Source: Alphaproteobacteria bacterium (GTDB lineage Bacteria > Pseudomonadota > Alphaproteobacteria > UBA8366 > GCA-2717185). Taken from it: a DNA stretch of 64,000 nt. Position 1 is the first letter of the stretch. Every line of letters begins with the position of its first letter. The position numbers and the translations under genes are program-made. Below are positions 10,055 through 20,704 of this stretch, piece after piece. Below the pieces are notes generated by a model. The model saw only the letters and a list, made by a program, of their open reading frames with translations, made no database searches and was not told where the DNA came from. The stretch lies in the NCBI GenBank assembly GCA_012103325.1, contig WLWY01000001.1, positions 186,001-250,000 on the forward strand, read 5' to 3'.

Positions 10055-11169
10055 CGCCGATCGCGCGCGACGATACATCCATCCTGGGCCGATGGTGGTG
10101 GACGGTAGACCGCTGGACGCTGCTGTGCCTGTTCATGTTAACGGCATTCGGCATGATGCTGACCGCCGCGGCGAGTCCGCCGGTTGCCGAACGCATCGGC
10201 CTCGACTCGCTATATTTCGTGCGCCGCCACGCTATTCTCATCGTCCCGGCCATCGCGCTGCTGATTTCGATTTCCCTGCTCGAAGTCCGGTCGGTCCGGC
10301 GTCTGGCGACGGTCGCCTTTATCGGCGGGATTGGTCTGCTCGCCGCAACATTGGTCATCGGACCGGAAATCAAAGGATCGCAGCGCTGGCTAACGCTCGG
10401 CGGACTGTCGCTGCAGCCGTCGGAGTTCATCAAACCGGCTTTCGCCGTCGTGGCCGCCTGGATGTTCTCGGCACGCCGCCTCGGAGAAGACATTCCGGGC
10501 TATCAGATTTCGGGCGCGCTTTACCTCCTCGTCATGGGTCTGCTTCTGGCGCAGCCGGATGTCGGGCAAGCCATCGTCGTCTCCGCGATCTGGTTTACGC
10601 AATGGTTCCTGGCAGGGCTATCCGCAACCTGGGTCGGGCTGCTGATCGTGCTCGGCCTGACCGCCATGATTGGCGCCTATTTCACGTTCCCCCATGTTGC
10701 GAGCCGGATCGACCGATTTCTCGACCCGGCATCCGGCGACAGTTATCAGGTCGACCGGGCGATGGAGGCCTTCATGAATGGCGGGCTTTTCGGCCGGGGG
10801 CCGGGCGAGGGAACGGCGAAAGCTTATCTGCCGGACGCGCATTCCGACTTCATCCTCGCAGTCGCCGGCGAAGAATTCGGTCTATTGGCGTGCCTGATCC
10901 TCGTCGTCCTGTTCGCCTTCATCGTACTGCGCGGCCTGACGCGTGTGCTGGAGGACAAGAACCTTTTCATCGTGCTGGCTGCCGCCGGCTTGCTCGTTCA
11001 ATTCGCACTCCAGGCGATCATCAATATGGCGTCGACCGTCAATCTGATGCCGACCAAGGGCATGACCCTGCCGTTTATTTCCTATGGCGGATCGTCGCTG
11101 CTGGCGCTGGCATTCGGCATGGGCATGCTGCTCGCCCTGACCCGCCGACGGGCGGGAGGCGCTGAATGA
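10051..11169 (+). CDS. ftsW: Septal peptidoglycan polymerase FtsW (SEDS family)
   Basis: 372 residues from the ATG overlapping murD (ATGA). About ten hydrophobic segments are visible. SEDS signatures include KGSQRWLTLGGLSLQPSEF near residue 110 and the C-terminal NLMPTKGMTLPFISYGGSS near residue 330. FtsW is the lipid II glycosyltransferase of the divisome and works with FtsI. It lies between murD and murG, as in most dcw clusters. Confidence 0.96.
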   Translation: MTPIARDDTSILGRWWWTVDRWTLLCLFMLTAFGMMLTAAASPPVAERIGLDSLYFVRRHAILIVPAIALLISISLLEVRSVRRLATVAFIGGIGLLAATLVIGPEIKGSQRWLTLGGLSLQPSEFIKPAFAVVAAWMFSARRLGEDIPGYQISGALYLLVMGLLLAQPDVGQAIVVSAIWFTQWFLAGLSATWVGLLIVLGLTAMIGAYFTFPHVASRIDRFLDPASGDSYQVDRAMEAFMNGGLFGRGPGEGTAKAYLPDAHSDFILAVAGEEFGLLACLILVVLFAFIVLRGLTRVLEDKNLFIVLAAAGLLVQFALQAIINMASTVNLMPTKGMTLPFISYGGSSLLALAFGMGMLLALTRRRAGGAE

Positions 11170-12317
11170 GCCGGCAAGACTCCCTGATCATTCTGTCTAG
11201 CGGCGGCACCGGCGGGCACGTCTTTCCCGCGCAAGCGCTTGCCGAAACATTGTTGGCCCGTGGCTATCGCCTGGCCTTCGTCACCGACCGCCGCGGCGAC
11301 GCCTACAGCGGACCGCTGCAAACGATCGATACCTACGCAATTCATGCCGCCGGTGTCAGCGGCCGCGGCCCGATCGCAAAGGTTGCGGCCCTCGGCCGCC
11401 TTGCGGCCGGTTACCTGCAAGCGCGCCGTCTGCTCCGCGAGTTGGCACCGGACGTCGTCGTCGGCTTCGGCGGCTATGCAACGATCCCAACCTTGCTTGC
11501 GGCCTCCCATCTCGGCATCAAGACGGCGATCCACGAACAAAACGCCGTGCTCGGCCGCGCGAATAGGGTCCTGGCGCCGCGGGCGACACGGGTCGCAACC
11601 GCGTTCAAAACCACTTCGTTCCTGCGCGATGCCGACCGCGCCAAAGCAGTCTGGACCGGCAATCCGGTACGGCCGGAAATCGTCGATGTCCGCGATGCCG
11701 GGTTCCCTGCACTCGGCACCGATTCGGCAATCCGGCTGCTCATTACCGGGGGAAGCCAGGGTGCATCGATTTTCAGCACGGTCGTACCTGCCGCGCTGTC
11801 GAGGTTGCCGGATGCCTTGCGGGGCCGGCTTCACATCACCCAGCAATGCCGCAAGGAAGATCTGGAGCAGGTCCGCAAAACCTATGCAGAGGCGGGCATC
11901 GATGCCGAACTGTCGTCATTCTTCGACGACATTCCGCAGCGGCTTGCAGCGGCGCACATGCTGATCTGCCGCGCCGGCGCCTCGACGATCGCCGAGCTGA
12001 CCACCGCGGGACGGCCGGCGATCCTGGTTCCCTATCCACACGCGATCGATGACCATCAAACCGCGAACGCCGCCCGGCTCTGCGATTCCGGCGGCGCCTG
12101 GTTGATGCCGGACGCTGACTTCACCGCCGAAACGCTGTCGGTGCGTCTGGCTTCGCTGTTCTCGATGGATACGACATTGATGATGGCCGCGCGCTGCGCC
12201 ACCCAGATTGGCATGCCGGAAGCCACGGAGCGGCTGGCAGACGTCGTCGCCGGCGTCCTCAGCACCAACGGCAATGGTCAGGATGCCCCCGACCCGTTGC
12301 GGGAGGCCGCCGCATGA
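11166..12317 (+). CDS. murG: UDP-GlcNAc:lipid I N-acetylglucosaminyltransferase MurG
   Basis: 383 residues. The N-terminal [15 protein letters not shown] motif (about residues 11-25) and the C-terminal donor-binding region [20 protein letters not shown] identify a GT28 family MurG. The peripheral inner-membrane enzyme adds GlcNAc to lipid I, making lipid II. The ATG overlaps the ftsW stop and the TGA overlaps the murC start, four bases each. Confidence 0.96.
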   Translation: MSRQDSLIILSSGGTGGHVFPAQALAETLLARGYRLAFVTDRRGDAYSGPLQTIDTYAIHAAGVSGRGPIAKVAALGRLAAGYLQARRLLRELAPDVVVGFGGYATIPTLLAASHLGIKTAIHEQNAVLGRANRVLAPRATRVATAFKTTSFLRDADRAKAVWTGNPVRPEIVDVRDAGFPALGTDSAIRLLITGGSQGASIFSTVVPAALSRLPDALRGRLHITQQCRKEDLEQVRKTYAEAGIDAELSSFFDDIPQRLAAAHMLICRAGASTIAELTTAGRPAILVPYPHAIDDHQTANAARLCDSGGAWLMPDADFTAETLSVRLASLFSMDTTLMMAARCATQIGMPEATERLADVVAGVLSTNGNGQDAPDPLREAAA

Positions 12318-13741
12318 GGACCATGCCACTGACCATCGGGCGCATTCATTTTGTCGGAATCGGCGGGATCGGCATGTCCGGCATTGCCGAAGTTCTGCAC
12401 AATTTAGGGTATCAGGTTCAAGGCAGCGACGTGTCGGAGAGCGCGAACGTCCAGCGGCTCCGCAAGCTCGGCATCGACGTCGCCATCGGCCACAGCGCCG
12501 AGAACGTGGCGGCCGCGCAAGTCGTCGTCGTCTCATCCGCGATCAAAGCCGACAACCCGGAGATCGTGGCCGCACAAATGCGCATGATACCGGTCGTGCG
12601 CCGGGCCGAGATGCTGGGCGAGCTAATGCGCCTGAAATGGGCGATTGCGGTCGGCGGCACACATGGGAAGACAACGACGACATCGATGGTCGCCGCGCTG
12701 ATCGACGCCGCCGGGCTCGACCCGACGGTGATCAACGGCGGCATCATCAACGCCTATGGCACCAATGCGCGGCTTGGCGAAGGCGAGTGGATGGTCGTCG
12801 AGGCGGACGAGTCGGACGGTACCTTCGTCAAGCTGCCGGCAACGATCGCCATCGTCACCAATTTGGATCCGGAGCATCTGGATTTTTACGGCACGTTCGA
12901 TGCGGAAAAGGAAGCCTTCCGGACCTTCGTTCAAAACATTCCCTTCTACGGCTTCGCGGCGCTTTGCATCGATCACCCCGAGGTTCAGGCGATGATCGGG
13001 CAAGTGAACGACCGGCGGCTGATCACCTACGGCATGAGCCCGCAGGCGGAAGTGCGCGCGGAAAATCTGCAGAACCGCCCCGGCGGTGTCGAGTTCGACG
13101 TCACGATCAAATCGCGGGGAGAATCGCCACGCGTGATCAAATCGCTGCTGCTGCCGATGTTCGGCGCGCACAATGTGCAGAACGCGCTCGCGGCGATCGC
13201 CATCGCCAACGAAATGAACATCGACGACGAAACCATCGCACGCGGTCTGAAGGCGTTTTCAGGCGTAAAACGGCGCTTTACCAAAACCGGCGAAACAAAC
13301 GGCATCACCGTCATCGACGATTACGGACATCATCCGGTCGAAATTTCCGCCGTGCTTCAGGCGGCACGGGCTGTGTCGCGCGGCAAGGTTATCGCTGTCG
13401 TGCAACCGCACCGTTACACGCGCCTGCGCGACCTGTTCGAGGAATTTTGTACCTGCTTCAACGATGCGGACGTGGTGATCGTGTCCGACGTTCACGCCGC
13501 GGGCGAAGCGCCGATGGAAGGCATCGACCGAGACGCGCTGATCCAAGGGTTGCGGACGCGCGGACACCGCCGCGTCATGCCGCTCGGCGATCCGTCGGAC
13601 CTCGCCGGCATCGTGCGCGACATCGCCGAAGCGGGAGACCTCGTGATCTGTCTCGGGGCAGGGTCGATTACCAACTGGGCGCAGGACCTTCCTTCGGCGC
13701 TGAAGGCGTTGGGCGCTCACCGAGCGGGGCGGAAAGCATGA
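12314..13741 (+). CDS. murC: UDP-N-acetylmuramate:L-alanine ligase MurC
   Basis: 475 residues. The N-terminal [17 protein letters not shown] dinucleotide-type loop and the ATP loop [13 protein letters not shown] near residue 113 are diagnostic of Mur[11 protein letters not shown] near residue 335 matches the C-terminal domain. MurC adds L-alanine to UDP-MurNAc, the first stem-peptide step. It overlaps murG and murB by four bases each. Confidence 0.96.
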   Translation: MRTMPLTIGRIHFVGIGGIGMSGIAEVLHNLGYQVQGSDVSESANVQRLRKLGIDVAIGHSAENVAAAQVVVVSSAIKADNPEIVAAQMRMIPVVRRAEMLGELMRLKWAIAVGGTHGKTTTTSMVAALIDAAGLDPTVINGGIINAYGTNARLGEGEWMVVEADESDGTFVKLPATIAIVTNLDPEHLDFYGTFDAEKEAFRTFVQNIPFYGFAALCIDHPEVQAMIGQVNDRRLITYGMSPQAEVRAENLQNRPGGVEFDVTIKSRGESPRVIKSLLLPMFGAHNVQNALAAIAIANEMNIDDETIARGLKAFSGVKRRFTKTGETNGITVIDDYGHHPVEISAVLQAARAVSRGKVIAVVQPHRYTRLRDLFEEFCTCFNDADVVIVSDVHAAGEAPMEGIDRDALIQGLRTRGHRRVMPLGDPSDLAGIVRDIAEAGDLVICLGAGSITNWAQDLPSALKALGAHRAGRKA

Positions 13742-14670
13742 ACGCGATCGCCCTGAAAGGTCGCCTGATCGACCGCCTGCCGGAAGTGCGGGGCGTCTAT
13801 ACCGAGCAGTTCGATCTCGCCCGGCTGATGTGGTTCAAGGTCGGCGGCCCAGCGGAAGTCGCGTTCGAACCCGCGGATATCGACGATTTGCGTTATTTCA
13901 TGGCGGAATGTCCGCGTGGCGTGCCGCTTACGGTAATCGGCATCGGGTCCAACCTGCTTGTCCGCGATGGCGGTATCCCCGGAGTCGTCATTCGGCTCGG
14001 GCAGGGGTTCGGCGATATTGTGATCGAGGACGGAACGGTCTCCGCCGGTGCCTCCGCGCCCGCCATCACCGTTGCACGGGCCGCACAGCGCAGCGGGCTT
14101 GCAGGGCTCGAGTTCTTGTCCGGCATCCCGGGTTCGATCGGCGGCGCGCTGCGCATGAATGCCGGCGCCTACGAACGGGAAATGAAAGATGTCGTACTGC
14201 GCGCGCGCGCCATCGATCCGGCGGGCGTTCTGAACGTGCTGCAAATTGAAGCTCTCGGATACAGCTACCGTCATTCCGACGTGCCGGAAGACTGGATCTT
14301 CGTCGGCGCTGACCTTCGGGCGGCGCCAGGCGACGCACAACGGATCGCCGAGAAAATGTCGGAAATCGGCGCGGCGCGAACGGATACGCAGCCGGTCCGC
14401 ACGCAAACTGGCGGCTCGACATTCAAGAACCCGCCCGGCCAAAAGGCTTGGGAGTTGATCGACAGCGCGGGATGCCGGGCACTCCGGCACGGCGGCGCGC
14501 AGGTATCGGAACAGCATTGCAACTTCCTGATCAACACCGGATCGGCGACCGCGGCGGACATCGAACAGCTGGGCGAAACCGTGCGCCAAAGAGTACGGGA
14601 CGCGTGCGGTGTCGAACTCGAATGGGAAATTAGACGGATCGGCACGCCGGCGGCAGGAGGGACGGTATGA
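13738..14670 (+). CDS. murB: UDP-N-acetylenolpyruvylglucosamine reductase MurB
   Basis: 310 residues from the ATG at 13738, which overlaps the murC stop. FAD-binding motifs are [16 protein letters not shown] near residue 72 and [19 protein letters not shown] near residue 128. The catalytic serine lies in [18 protein letters not shown] near residue 225. It is a type I MurB by length and motif pattern. The flavoenzyme uses NADPH to make UDP-MurNAc. A much longer open frame extends upstream through murC but is only a GC effect. Confidence 0.95.
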   Translation: MNAIALKGRLIDRLPEVRGVYTEQFDLARLMWFKVGGPAEVAFEPADIDDLRYFMAECPRGVPLTVIGIGSNLLVRDGGIPGVVIRLGQGFGDIVIEDGTVSAGASAPAITVARAAQRSGLAGLEFLSGIPGSIGGALRMNAGAYEREMKDVVLRARAIDPAGVLNVLQIEALGYSYRHSDVPEDWIFVGADLRAAPGDAQRIAEKMSEIGAARTDTQPVRTQTGGSTFKNPPGQKAWELIDSAGCRALRHGGAQVSEQHCNFLINTGSATAADIEQLGETVRQRVRDACGVELEWEIRRIGTPAAGGTV

Positions 14671-15581
14671 GCAAGTCCGTCACCGTGCTGATGGGCGGCT
14701 GGTCGGCCGAACGGGAGGTGTCGCTGGCCAGTGGCGCTGCGTGCGCCGATGCGCTTGCCGATGCCGGCTACACCGTCAAACGCGTCGACGTAAAACGGGA
14801 TTTACACGGCTTGATGGATGCGCTGACACCGGCACCGGACGTCGTCTTCAACGCGCTGCACGGCCGCTACGGCGAAGATGGTAGGATTCAAAGCCTGCTG
14901 GACATTCTCGGCCTGCCCTATACCCACTCCGGTGTGCTCGCATCAGCCCTGGCAATGGATAAACAGACTGCGAAGGCGCTATTCGCGACCTGCGGCATTC
15001 CTTGCCCGGAAGGCCAGATCGTCTCCCTGTCGGATTCTTCCGACGCACTGCCGCTCGACCCACCTTTCGTTGTCAAACCGAACAGCGAAGGATCCAGTGT
15101 CGGCGTGAAAATCGTCCGCCCCGGCGACAACCGGCCGACATTCGATGATTGGCCCTATGGCGACGAAGCCCTGGTCGAGCAATATATCGCGGGACGGGAG
15201 CTGACTGTTGCGGTGATCGGCGACCGGGCATTGGGAGTGACCGAACTGCGCCCGCTTGCCGGTTTCTACGATTACGAGGCGAAATACACCGATGGGAAAA
15301 CCACACATTTGTGCCCCGCGCCAGTTCCCGATCAAGTCGCCCAGCAAGCGATGGATTACGCCGTCGCCGCGCATCAGGCGCTAGGATGCCGCGGCGTCAG
15401 CCGGTCTGATTTCCGCTATGACGATACAGAAAGCGACCTGGGCCGCCTTTATATGCTGGAGGTAAATACGCAACCCGGTATGACGCCGTTGTCCCTGGTT
15501 CCGGAGCAGGCTGCGGCGGCAGGAATGGGATTGAGCGACCTTGTCGCCTGGATGGTGGAGAACGCGACATGCGACGCCTGA
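14667..15581 (+). CDS. ddl: D-alanine--D-alanine ligase
   Basis: 304 residues, typical of the short DdlB type. Motifs include [15 protein letters not shown] at the N-terminus, [12 protein letters not shown] near residue 60, [11 protein letters not shown] in the ATP-grasp domain and [13 protein letters not shown] near residue 268 (metal and phosphate binding). The cytoplasmic ligase supplies D-Ala-D-Ala for MurF. It lies between murB and ftsQ, overlapping them by 4 and 13 bases. Confidence 0.96.
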   Translation: MSKSVTVLMGGWSAEREVSLASGAACADALADAGYTVKRVDVKRDLHGLMDALTPAPDVVFNALHGRYGEDGRIQSLLDILGLPYTHSGVLASALAMDKQTAKALFATCGIPCPEGQIVSLSDSSDALPLDPPFVVKPNSEGSSVGVKIVRPGDNRPTFDDWPYGDEALVEQYIAGRELTVAVIGDRALGVTELRPLAGFYDYEAKYTDGKTTHLCPAPVPDQVAQQAMDYAVAAHQALGCRGVSRSDFRYDDTESDLGRLYMLEVNTQPGMTPLSLVPEQAAAAGMGLSDLVAWMVENATCDA

Positions 15582-16432
15582 TCCCGACATGGCTCAGCGG
15601 CGGCGCCACAAAGGCAAAGCCGAAGCGCCGGACGAAACGGCGGTCGGTTTGGGTCCGGCGGTTGCGTCCTGCCCTATACCTAACGGCATCATTTGCAATT
15701 ATCACAGGCGCTGCGGGCGCAGGTTACTGGGCCTGGTCAACAAGCGCCCTTACCCGTCTGACAATAGCAGCGGAAACGGCGCTTATCGACACCACCGTCC
15801 GGGCCGGCCTCGTGGTCGACGACGTCCTTGTCGAAGGCCGCGTGGAAACGACTCGCGAGCAGTTGCTCCGCATGATCGGAGTCCGTCGTGGCGATCCGAT
15901 CCTCGCCATCGACACCCACGCCGTCCGGGAGCGGCTCATCCAGCTTGGCTGGGTTGCCGACGCGACTGTGCAACGGCGGTTTCCCGGCACCGTTTTTGTT
16001 CGCCTGCAAGAGCGTAAGGCAATGGCGATTTGGCAGCGCAAGGGTACCTTCGTCCTGGTTGACGGAGACGGCGTGGATATCGGGAACCAGGGTCTCACCC
16101 GTTATACGCATCTGAAGGTAATTGTTGGCAACGACGCCCCACGCCATGCGCCGGCGCTGCTCGATATGTTGGCGACGGCACCGCCGCTCATGAAACGGGT
16201 ACAGGCAGCGGTTTGGGTGGGCGGCCGCCGTTGGAACCTACGGCTGGACGACGGTATCGACATCCGGTTGCCCGAAGAAAATCCGCAAGCGGCCTGGACG
16301 CGCCTCGCGACGCTGGAGCGCGACAAACGACTGTTAAGCCAAGACATAATCGCTGTCGACCTGCGCATTCGCGACCGGCTAATCGTTCGGCGACGAGGCG
16401 AATCAGCACCCAACGGTGGGAACAGCACATGA
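15569..16432 (+). CDS. ftsQ: Cell division protein FtsQ
   Basis: 287 residues. A strongly basic cytoplasmic tail ([11 protein letters not shown]) is followed by one membrane segment at about residues 35-55, then a POTRA domain around residues 72-140 ([15 protein letters not shown]) and a beta domain. This is the topology of FtsQ, the bitopic scaffold that binds FtsL/FtsB in the periplasm. The start overlaps ddl by 13 bases. The position before ftsA confirms the call. Confidence 0.94.
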   Translation: MRRLIPTWLSGGATKAKPKRRTKRRSVWVRRLRPALYLTASFAIITGAAGAGYWAWSTSALTRLTIAAETALIDTTVRAGLVVDDVLVEGRVETTREQLLRMIGVRRGDPILAIDTHAVRERLIQLGWVADATVQRRFPGTVFVRLQERKAMAIWQRKGTFVLVDGDGVDIGNQGLTRYTHLKVIVGNDAPRHAPALLDMLATAPPLMKRVQAAVWVGGRRWNLRLDDGIDIRLPEENPQAAWTRLATLERDKRLLSQDIIAVDLRIRDRLIVRRRGESAPNGGNST

Positions 16433-16479
16433 TCAATCGAAACTGACGCAACAACACGGGAACGAGGGGAAATTCGGTT

Positions 16480-17718
16480 TTGGCCCGCAGTGATTTGATA
16501 ACGGCACTCGACATCGGCTCGACGAAGATCTGTTGCTTTATCGCAGAGCTTGGTGAGAACGGCCGCGCGCGTGTTATCGGCATCGCGCACCATGCCAGCC
16601 AGGGAATCAAATCCGGCGCCATCGTCAACATGGAAGATGCGCAACTCGCGGTCATCGGTGCAGTAAATGCCGCGGAACAGATGGCCGGCGCAACCATACG
16701 CGATGCCTACGTCAATGTGAGCTGCGGCGCTCCGGAAAACAGCGCCATCAATCTGGATACGGCCATCGGCAGCGGCACAATCGGCGACGGCGAAATGCGC
16801 AAGCTTTTCGGCGAAGCCAAGTTTCGCGACGAATCGCCCGAGCGAACGATGATCCATTCGATTCCGGTTGGTTACAAGATCGACGGGGTTAACGGCGTAC
16901 GTAATCCGCGCGGCATGACAGGCCAGACGCTGGGCGTTCGCATCCGCACCGTGTCGGTTGCCGCCAATGCGATCCGAAACCTCGATACCTGCGTCGGCCA
17001 CTGCCACCTCGACATCAACGGCCATGTCGTCAGCCCTTATGCGTCCGGTCTCGCCTGTCTGGTCGAGGACGAAACCGACCTCGGCGTGACCGTTATCGAC
17101 ATGGGTGGCGGCACAACGTCCTTCGCGGTCTTCTTCGACGGTTCCCTGGCTTTCACGGACAGCATTCCCGTCGGCGGCACGCATGTAACCAACGACATCG
17201 CGCGCGGCCTTTCGACCCCGATCAACCATGCGGAGCGCCTAAAGACCCTGCATGGCAGCGTACTAGCGTCACCGACGGACGAGCGCGACATTATCGATGC
17301 GCCGCAAATCGGCGAAGAGGAAGACGGCACGGTCAACCGGGTTCCGAAATCGTTTATCGTCAGCATTATTGCCCCGAGGCTCGAAGAGACGTTCGAGCTC
17401 GTGCGAGCAAAGCTTGACGCGAGCGGCGTCGAAAAGGTCGCCGGACGGCGCGTCGTGCTAACCGGCGGCGCCAGCCAATTGACCGGCGTTCGTGAACTCG
17501 CCGGCCAAATTCTCGACAAACAAGTCCGCCTCGGGCGGCCGATACGGGTGTCCGGCCTCGCCGAAGCAACCTGTGGACCGGCCTTCGCGACCGGGGCCGG
17601 CCTCTTATCCTACGCCGCGGACAACCGCGGCGAGGTGCGGCCCATCCAGGCCAGCGCCTTAAAAGCATCGAACGGCCCTTTCGGCCGCATCGGAGGATGG
17701 TTTCGTGAACATTTTTAG
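16480..17718 (+). CDS. ftsA: Cell division protein FtsA
   Basis: 412 residues. A TTG start at 16480 follows GAGGGGAAATT as ribosome binding site and gives the usual N-terminus LITALDIGSTKICCFIAEL. Actin-fold nucleotide motifs are the DIGSTK phosphate-1 loop, DMGGGTTSFAVF near residue 207 and LTGGASQLTGV near residue 327. The C-terminus GGWFREHF is the amphipathic membrane-targeting helix. FtsA tethers FtsZ to the membrane. It starts 47 bp after ftsQ. Confidence 0.96.
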   Translation: MARSDLITALDIGSTKICCFIAELGENGRARVIGIAHHASQGIKSGAIVNMEDAQLAVIGAVNAAEQMAGATIRDAYVNVSCGAPENSAINLDTAIGSGTIGDGEMRKLFGEAKFRDESPERTMIHSIPVGYKIDGVNGVRNPRGMTGQTLGVRIRTVSVAANAIRNLDTCVGHCHLDINGHVVSPYASGLACLVEDETDLGVTVIDMGGGTTSFAVFFDGSLAFTDSIPVGGTHVTNDIARGLSTPINHAERLKTLHGSVLASPTDERDIIDAPQIGEEEDGTVNRVPKSFIVSIIAPRLEETFELVRAKLDASGVEKVAGRRVVLTGGASQLTGVRELAGQILDKQVRLGRPIRVSGLAEATCGPAFATGAGLLSYAADNRGEVRPIQASALKASNGPFGRIGGWFREHF

Positions 17719-17820
17719 AACGCCATCCCACAAAGAGATTCCACGTTCCATGGTTGGAGCTGGAATAGGTCGGCACGAGCCGGCAAACCCTGATATTGTA
17801 ACGGTATTCTGGAGGCAAAA

Positions 17821-19431
17821 ATGACGATTAACCTCAGCATGCCAAAGTCGCAATCCGAATTGAGGCCGAGCATTCTTGTCGTGGGTGTCGGCGGCGCCGG
17901 AGGAAACGCCGTCAACAACATGATTCGCTCGAACCTCGAAGGGGTCGACTTTGTCGTCTGTAACACCGACGCGCAGTCCCTGGAGCAGTCTCTTTCCGAA
18001 CGAAAAATTCAGTTAGGGCTCGGCACAACCGAAGGATTAGGCGCCGGATCACGGCCCGAAATCGGTGCCGCCGCGGCAGAGGAGGCGCTGGACGAGATAC
18101 AGCATCATCTGAACGGCACACATATGGTCTTTATCGCAGCCGGAATGGGCGGCGGTACGGGCACTGGCGGTGCCCCGATTATCGCCCGAGCCGCACGCGA
18201 GCAGGGCATCCTTACGGTCGGTGTCGTCACCAAGCCATTCCAGTTCGAAGGCGGCCGGCGGATGAAGATCGCCGAAGAGGGGATCGAAGAGCTACAGCAA
18301 TATGTCGACACGCTGATCATCATCCCCAATCAGAACCTGTTCCGTATCGCGAACGAAAAAACGACGTTCGCCGATGCGTTCAAGATGGCGGATGACGTGT
18401 TGTATTCCGGCGTTCGCGGCGTCACCGACCTGATGGTCATGCCAGGCCTCATCAATCTCGACTTTGCGGATATCCGCACCGTCATGAGCGAAATGGGCAA
18501 GGCGATGATGGGCACCGGCGAGGCGGATGGCGACAAACGTGCCGTCGAAGCCGCCGAGCGGGCAATTTCGAACCCGCTGCTCGACGATGTCACGATGCAG
18601 GGCGCCAAGGGTGTGCTGATCAACATCACCGGCGGCCCCGACATGACCTTGTTCGAAGTCGACGAAGCCGCCAATCGCATCCGCGAAGAAGTCGATCAGG
18701 AAGCCAACATCATCTTTGGATCAACCTTCGAAGAAGTACTGGAGGGCTCTATCCGGGTATCGGTGGTGGCGACAGGTATCGAAGCGATCGCCAACACGGA
18801 ACAGCGCCCGATGCCCATCGGCCTGACGACCGTTGTGTCGAATAGAGCAGCAGCCCCGGTACAGGACGAGCCGGAAATCGAGGCAGTCCCCGAAGTTGCA
18901 GAAGCTGCTTTGCCAATCGAAGAGCCGGTGGCTACCGATGCAGACGAGACCGAAACCGCAGAGGCAGAATTAGCCGATACGGAAGCGTCCGAAGAGGAAT
19001 CGGTAGCCGAGGCGGCAGAACCGAAACCCACGGTTCCGCAGCGGCCTGCCTTCATTCCACCGCGCCCGGTCCGGCCCGGTGACATGCGAAGGGAGACCAA
19101 ACCGGCAGAACCTTTCGCGGCAGCCGCAATGGAAAATGCCCGTAGCGAGCCGGCAGCGCCACGGCGCAAGGCGCTCACTCTGTTCGAGCGGATGACCGGA
19201 ACAGGACGCGCTCGACCGCAAAGCGAGCCCACTCCGCCGCAAAAACCTGTGGAACCAACACAGAAGGCGGAAATGCCGACACCGGTGCGCCGTCAACCTC
19301 CGGCAGCAGAACCGGAGCAGGTGGGACAACCGCAGCTTGGCGGGCTTGAATCGACGGATCGGTCGTCGCAAACGCCGGCAGAAGAGGAAATGCTTGAAAT
19401 TCCTGCATTCCTGCGCCGTCAGGCCAACTAA
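17821..19431 (+). CDS. ftsZ: Cell division GTPase FtsZ
   Basis: 536 residues. A clear GGAGG ribosome binding site precedes the ATG. The tubulin signature GGGTGTG lies near residue 110, in a canonical GTPase core of about 320 residues. A long Ala/Glu/Pro-rich linker (about residues 335-520) follows, then the conserved C-terminal peptide [11 protein letters not shown] that binds FtsA. The long linker is characteristic of alphaproteobacteria. FtsZ forms the cytokinetic ring. A 102-bp gap separates it from ftsA, so it may have its own promoter. Confidence 0.98.
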   Translation: MTINLSMPKSQSELRPSILVVGVGGAGGNAVNNMIRSNLEGVDFVVCNTDAQSLEQSLSERKIQLGLGTTEGLGAGSRPEIGAAAAEEALDEIQHHLNGTHMVFIAAGMGGGTGTGGAPIIARAAREQGILTVGVVTKPFQFEGGRRMKIAEEGIEELQQYVDTLIIIPNQNLFRIANEKTTFADAFKMADDVLYSGVRGVTDLMVMPGLINLDFADIRTVMSEMGKAMMGTGEADGDKRAVEAAERAISNPLLDDVTMQGAKGVLINITGGPDMTLFEVDEAANRIREEVDQEANIIFGSTFEEVLEGSIRVSVVATGIEAIANTEQRPMPIGLTTVVSNRAAAPVQDEPEIEAVPEVAEAALPIEEPVATDADETETAEAELADTEASEEESVAEAAEPKPTVPQRPAFIPPRPVRPGDMRRETKPAEPFAAAAMENARSEPAAPRRKALTLFERMTGTGRARPQSEPTPPQKPVEPTQKAEMPTPVRRQPPAAEPEQVGQPQLGGLESTDRSSQTPAEEEMLEIPAFLRRQAN

Positions 19432-19460
19432 GCTGGCATAATATGCAAGCAATATCAGGA

Positions 19461-19497
19461 TGTTACGCGGACGCGCCAAAGGCGCGTCCGCGTAACA
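19461..19497 (+). terminator. Perfect 17-bp stem hairpin after ftsZ
   Basis: TGTTACGCGGACGCGCC (19461-19477) and its exact reverse complement (19481-19497) flank an AAA loop. The very stable hairpin lies 30 bp after the ftsZ stop. It lacks a T-run, so it may act as a Rho-type or processing barrier rather than a classical intrinsic terminator. Confidence 0.7.
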
Positions 19498-19501
19498 ATT
19501 C

Positions 19502-19542
19502 GTAACAAAGAGTGATTTGAGCTAAATCACTGAGATTGTTAC
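19502..19542. promoter_or_regulatory. Second palindrome in the ftsZ-lpxC gap
   Basis: AGTGATTT (19511-19518) and AAATCACT (19524-19531) flank GAGCT. An outer pair GTAACAA (19502-19508) / TTGTTAC (19536-19542) extends the stem across an internal loop. The inner part resembles a dimeric regulator site. The outer arms repeat the GTAACA arms of the preceding hairpin, so the two structures could compete. It lies about 95 bp upstream of lpxC. Confidence 0.45.
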
Positions 19543-19636
19543 ATCTACGTCATAAATATGATGAATAAAAAAAGTGTAATTCTATCAACTCGATATTGCG
19601 TTAAACGTCAGATCAAAAGTAGAGGGCTTCCGGGGG

Positions 19637-20584
19637 ATGGAGGAATTGGGCAAACTCACCGCGTCATCGTGGCAGCGCACGCTGAGCAGTAGCATTCGTT
19701 GTACGGGCGTTGGGCTTCATACGGGTGACAAGGTGACGATGGAGCTGCATCCAGCGGCTGCGGATACCGGCATTTTGTTCCGGCGAATCGATATTGCCAA
19801 CGCAAACCGCGATGTCCCTGCCCGCTACGACTGTGTCGGCAGCACCAATCTTTGCACCACGTTGGTCAATGACGACGGCGTCAGTGTCGCGACGGTGGAA
19901 CATCTGATGGCGGCGTTGGCCGGCTGTGAAGTCGACAATGTGGTCGTCACGCTTAACGGTCCCGAAGTTCCGATTATGGATGGCAGCGCCGAGCCGTTTG
20001 TCTTCCTGATCGAATGTGCCGGGACAATCGAACAAGACGAACCCCGGCGCGCTATCCAGGTGCTGCATCCGGTTACGGTTCGGGATGGTGACAGCGTTGC
20101 CACGCTGGAACCCGCCGACGGATTTTCGATCGATTTCGGTATAGATTTTGAAAGTGCCGCCATCGGTCGGCAAAACTTCCTTCTCGATTTGTCTCCGGAC
20201 GCCTTCAAGACGGATATCTCGCGCGCGCGGACTTTCGGTTTCCTGCATGAGGTCGAAGCGCTTCGGAATGCCGGTCTGGGCCGAGGCGGATCGCTGGAAA
20301 ACGTCGTCGTGGTCGACGGCGACGAAGTTATGAATGTCGATGGCCTGCGCTTCGATAACGAGTTCGTCCGCCACAAAGTCCTGGATTGCGTTGGCGATAT
20401 GTATCTCGCGGGCGGGCCGTTGTTCGGCCGGTTCAGCGGCGTTCGGGCTGGACATGCGCTGCATCACAAGCTTTTGCATGCGTTGTTTAAGGAAGAAGCG
20501 GCCTGGACAACGATTTCCATGGATCGGCGCGTGCCGGTGACGGCATCCGACTGGCAGCCGGAAGCGCTCGCCGCGACGGCGTAA
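19637..20584 (+). CDS. lpxC: UDP-3-O-acyl-N-acetylglucosamine deacetylase LpxC
   Basis: 315 residues. The N-terminal motif QRTLSSSIRCTGVGLHTG aligns with the start of LpxC proteins, leaving about 10 extra residues. Zinc ligands are visible as His89 (VEHLMAAL), His246 and Asp250 (VRHKVLDCVGD), and the catalytic His lies in GHALHHKLL. LpxC catalyses the committed step of lipid A synthesis in the cytoplasm, proving an outer membrane. The ATG at 19637 has a poorly spaced ribosome binding site; a TTG at 19646 is an alternative start. It follows ftsZ, as in many proteobacteria. Confidence 0.95.
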   Translation: MEELGKLTASSWQRTLSSSIRCTGVGLHTGDKVTMELHPAAADTGILFRRIDIANANRDVPARYDCVGSTNLCTTLVNDDGVSVATVEHLMAALAGCEVDNVVVTLNGPEVPIMDGSAEPFVFLIECAGTIEQDEPRRAIQVLHPVTVRDGDSVATLEPADGFSIDFGIDFESAAIGRQNFLLDLSPDAFKTDISRARTFGFLHEVEALRNAGLGRGGSLENVVVVDGDEVMNVDGLRFDNEFVRHKVLDCVGDMYLAGGPLFGRFSGVRAGHALHHKLLHALFKEEAAWTTISMDRRVPVTASDWQPEALAATA

Positions 20585-20704
20585 CATCCTGTAATCTCAG
20601 CGACGGTTCCGGTGGGAAATACCCATCGACGATGATATATTGAAGAATATGCTATCGTTTACCGACAAGGTTTCCTTGCTGTAACGCTGATATAGTCGCT
20701 GTCA

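Noticed and set aside
12208..13737. Long upstream extension of the murB frame
   Set aside because: Lies over murC, composition is Arg/Gly-rich, and the conserved MurB N-terminus begins at 13738.
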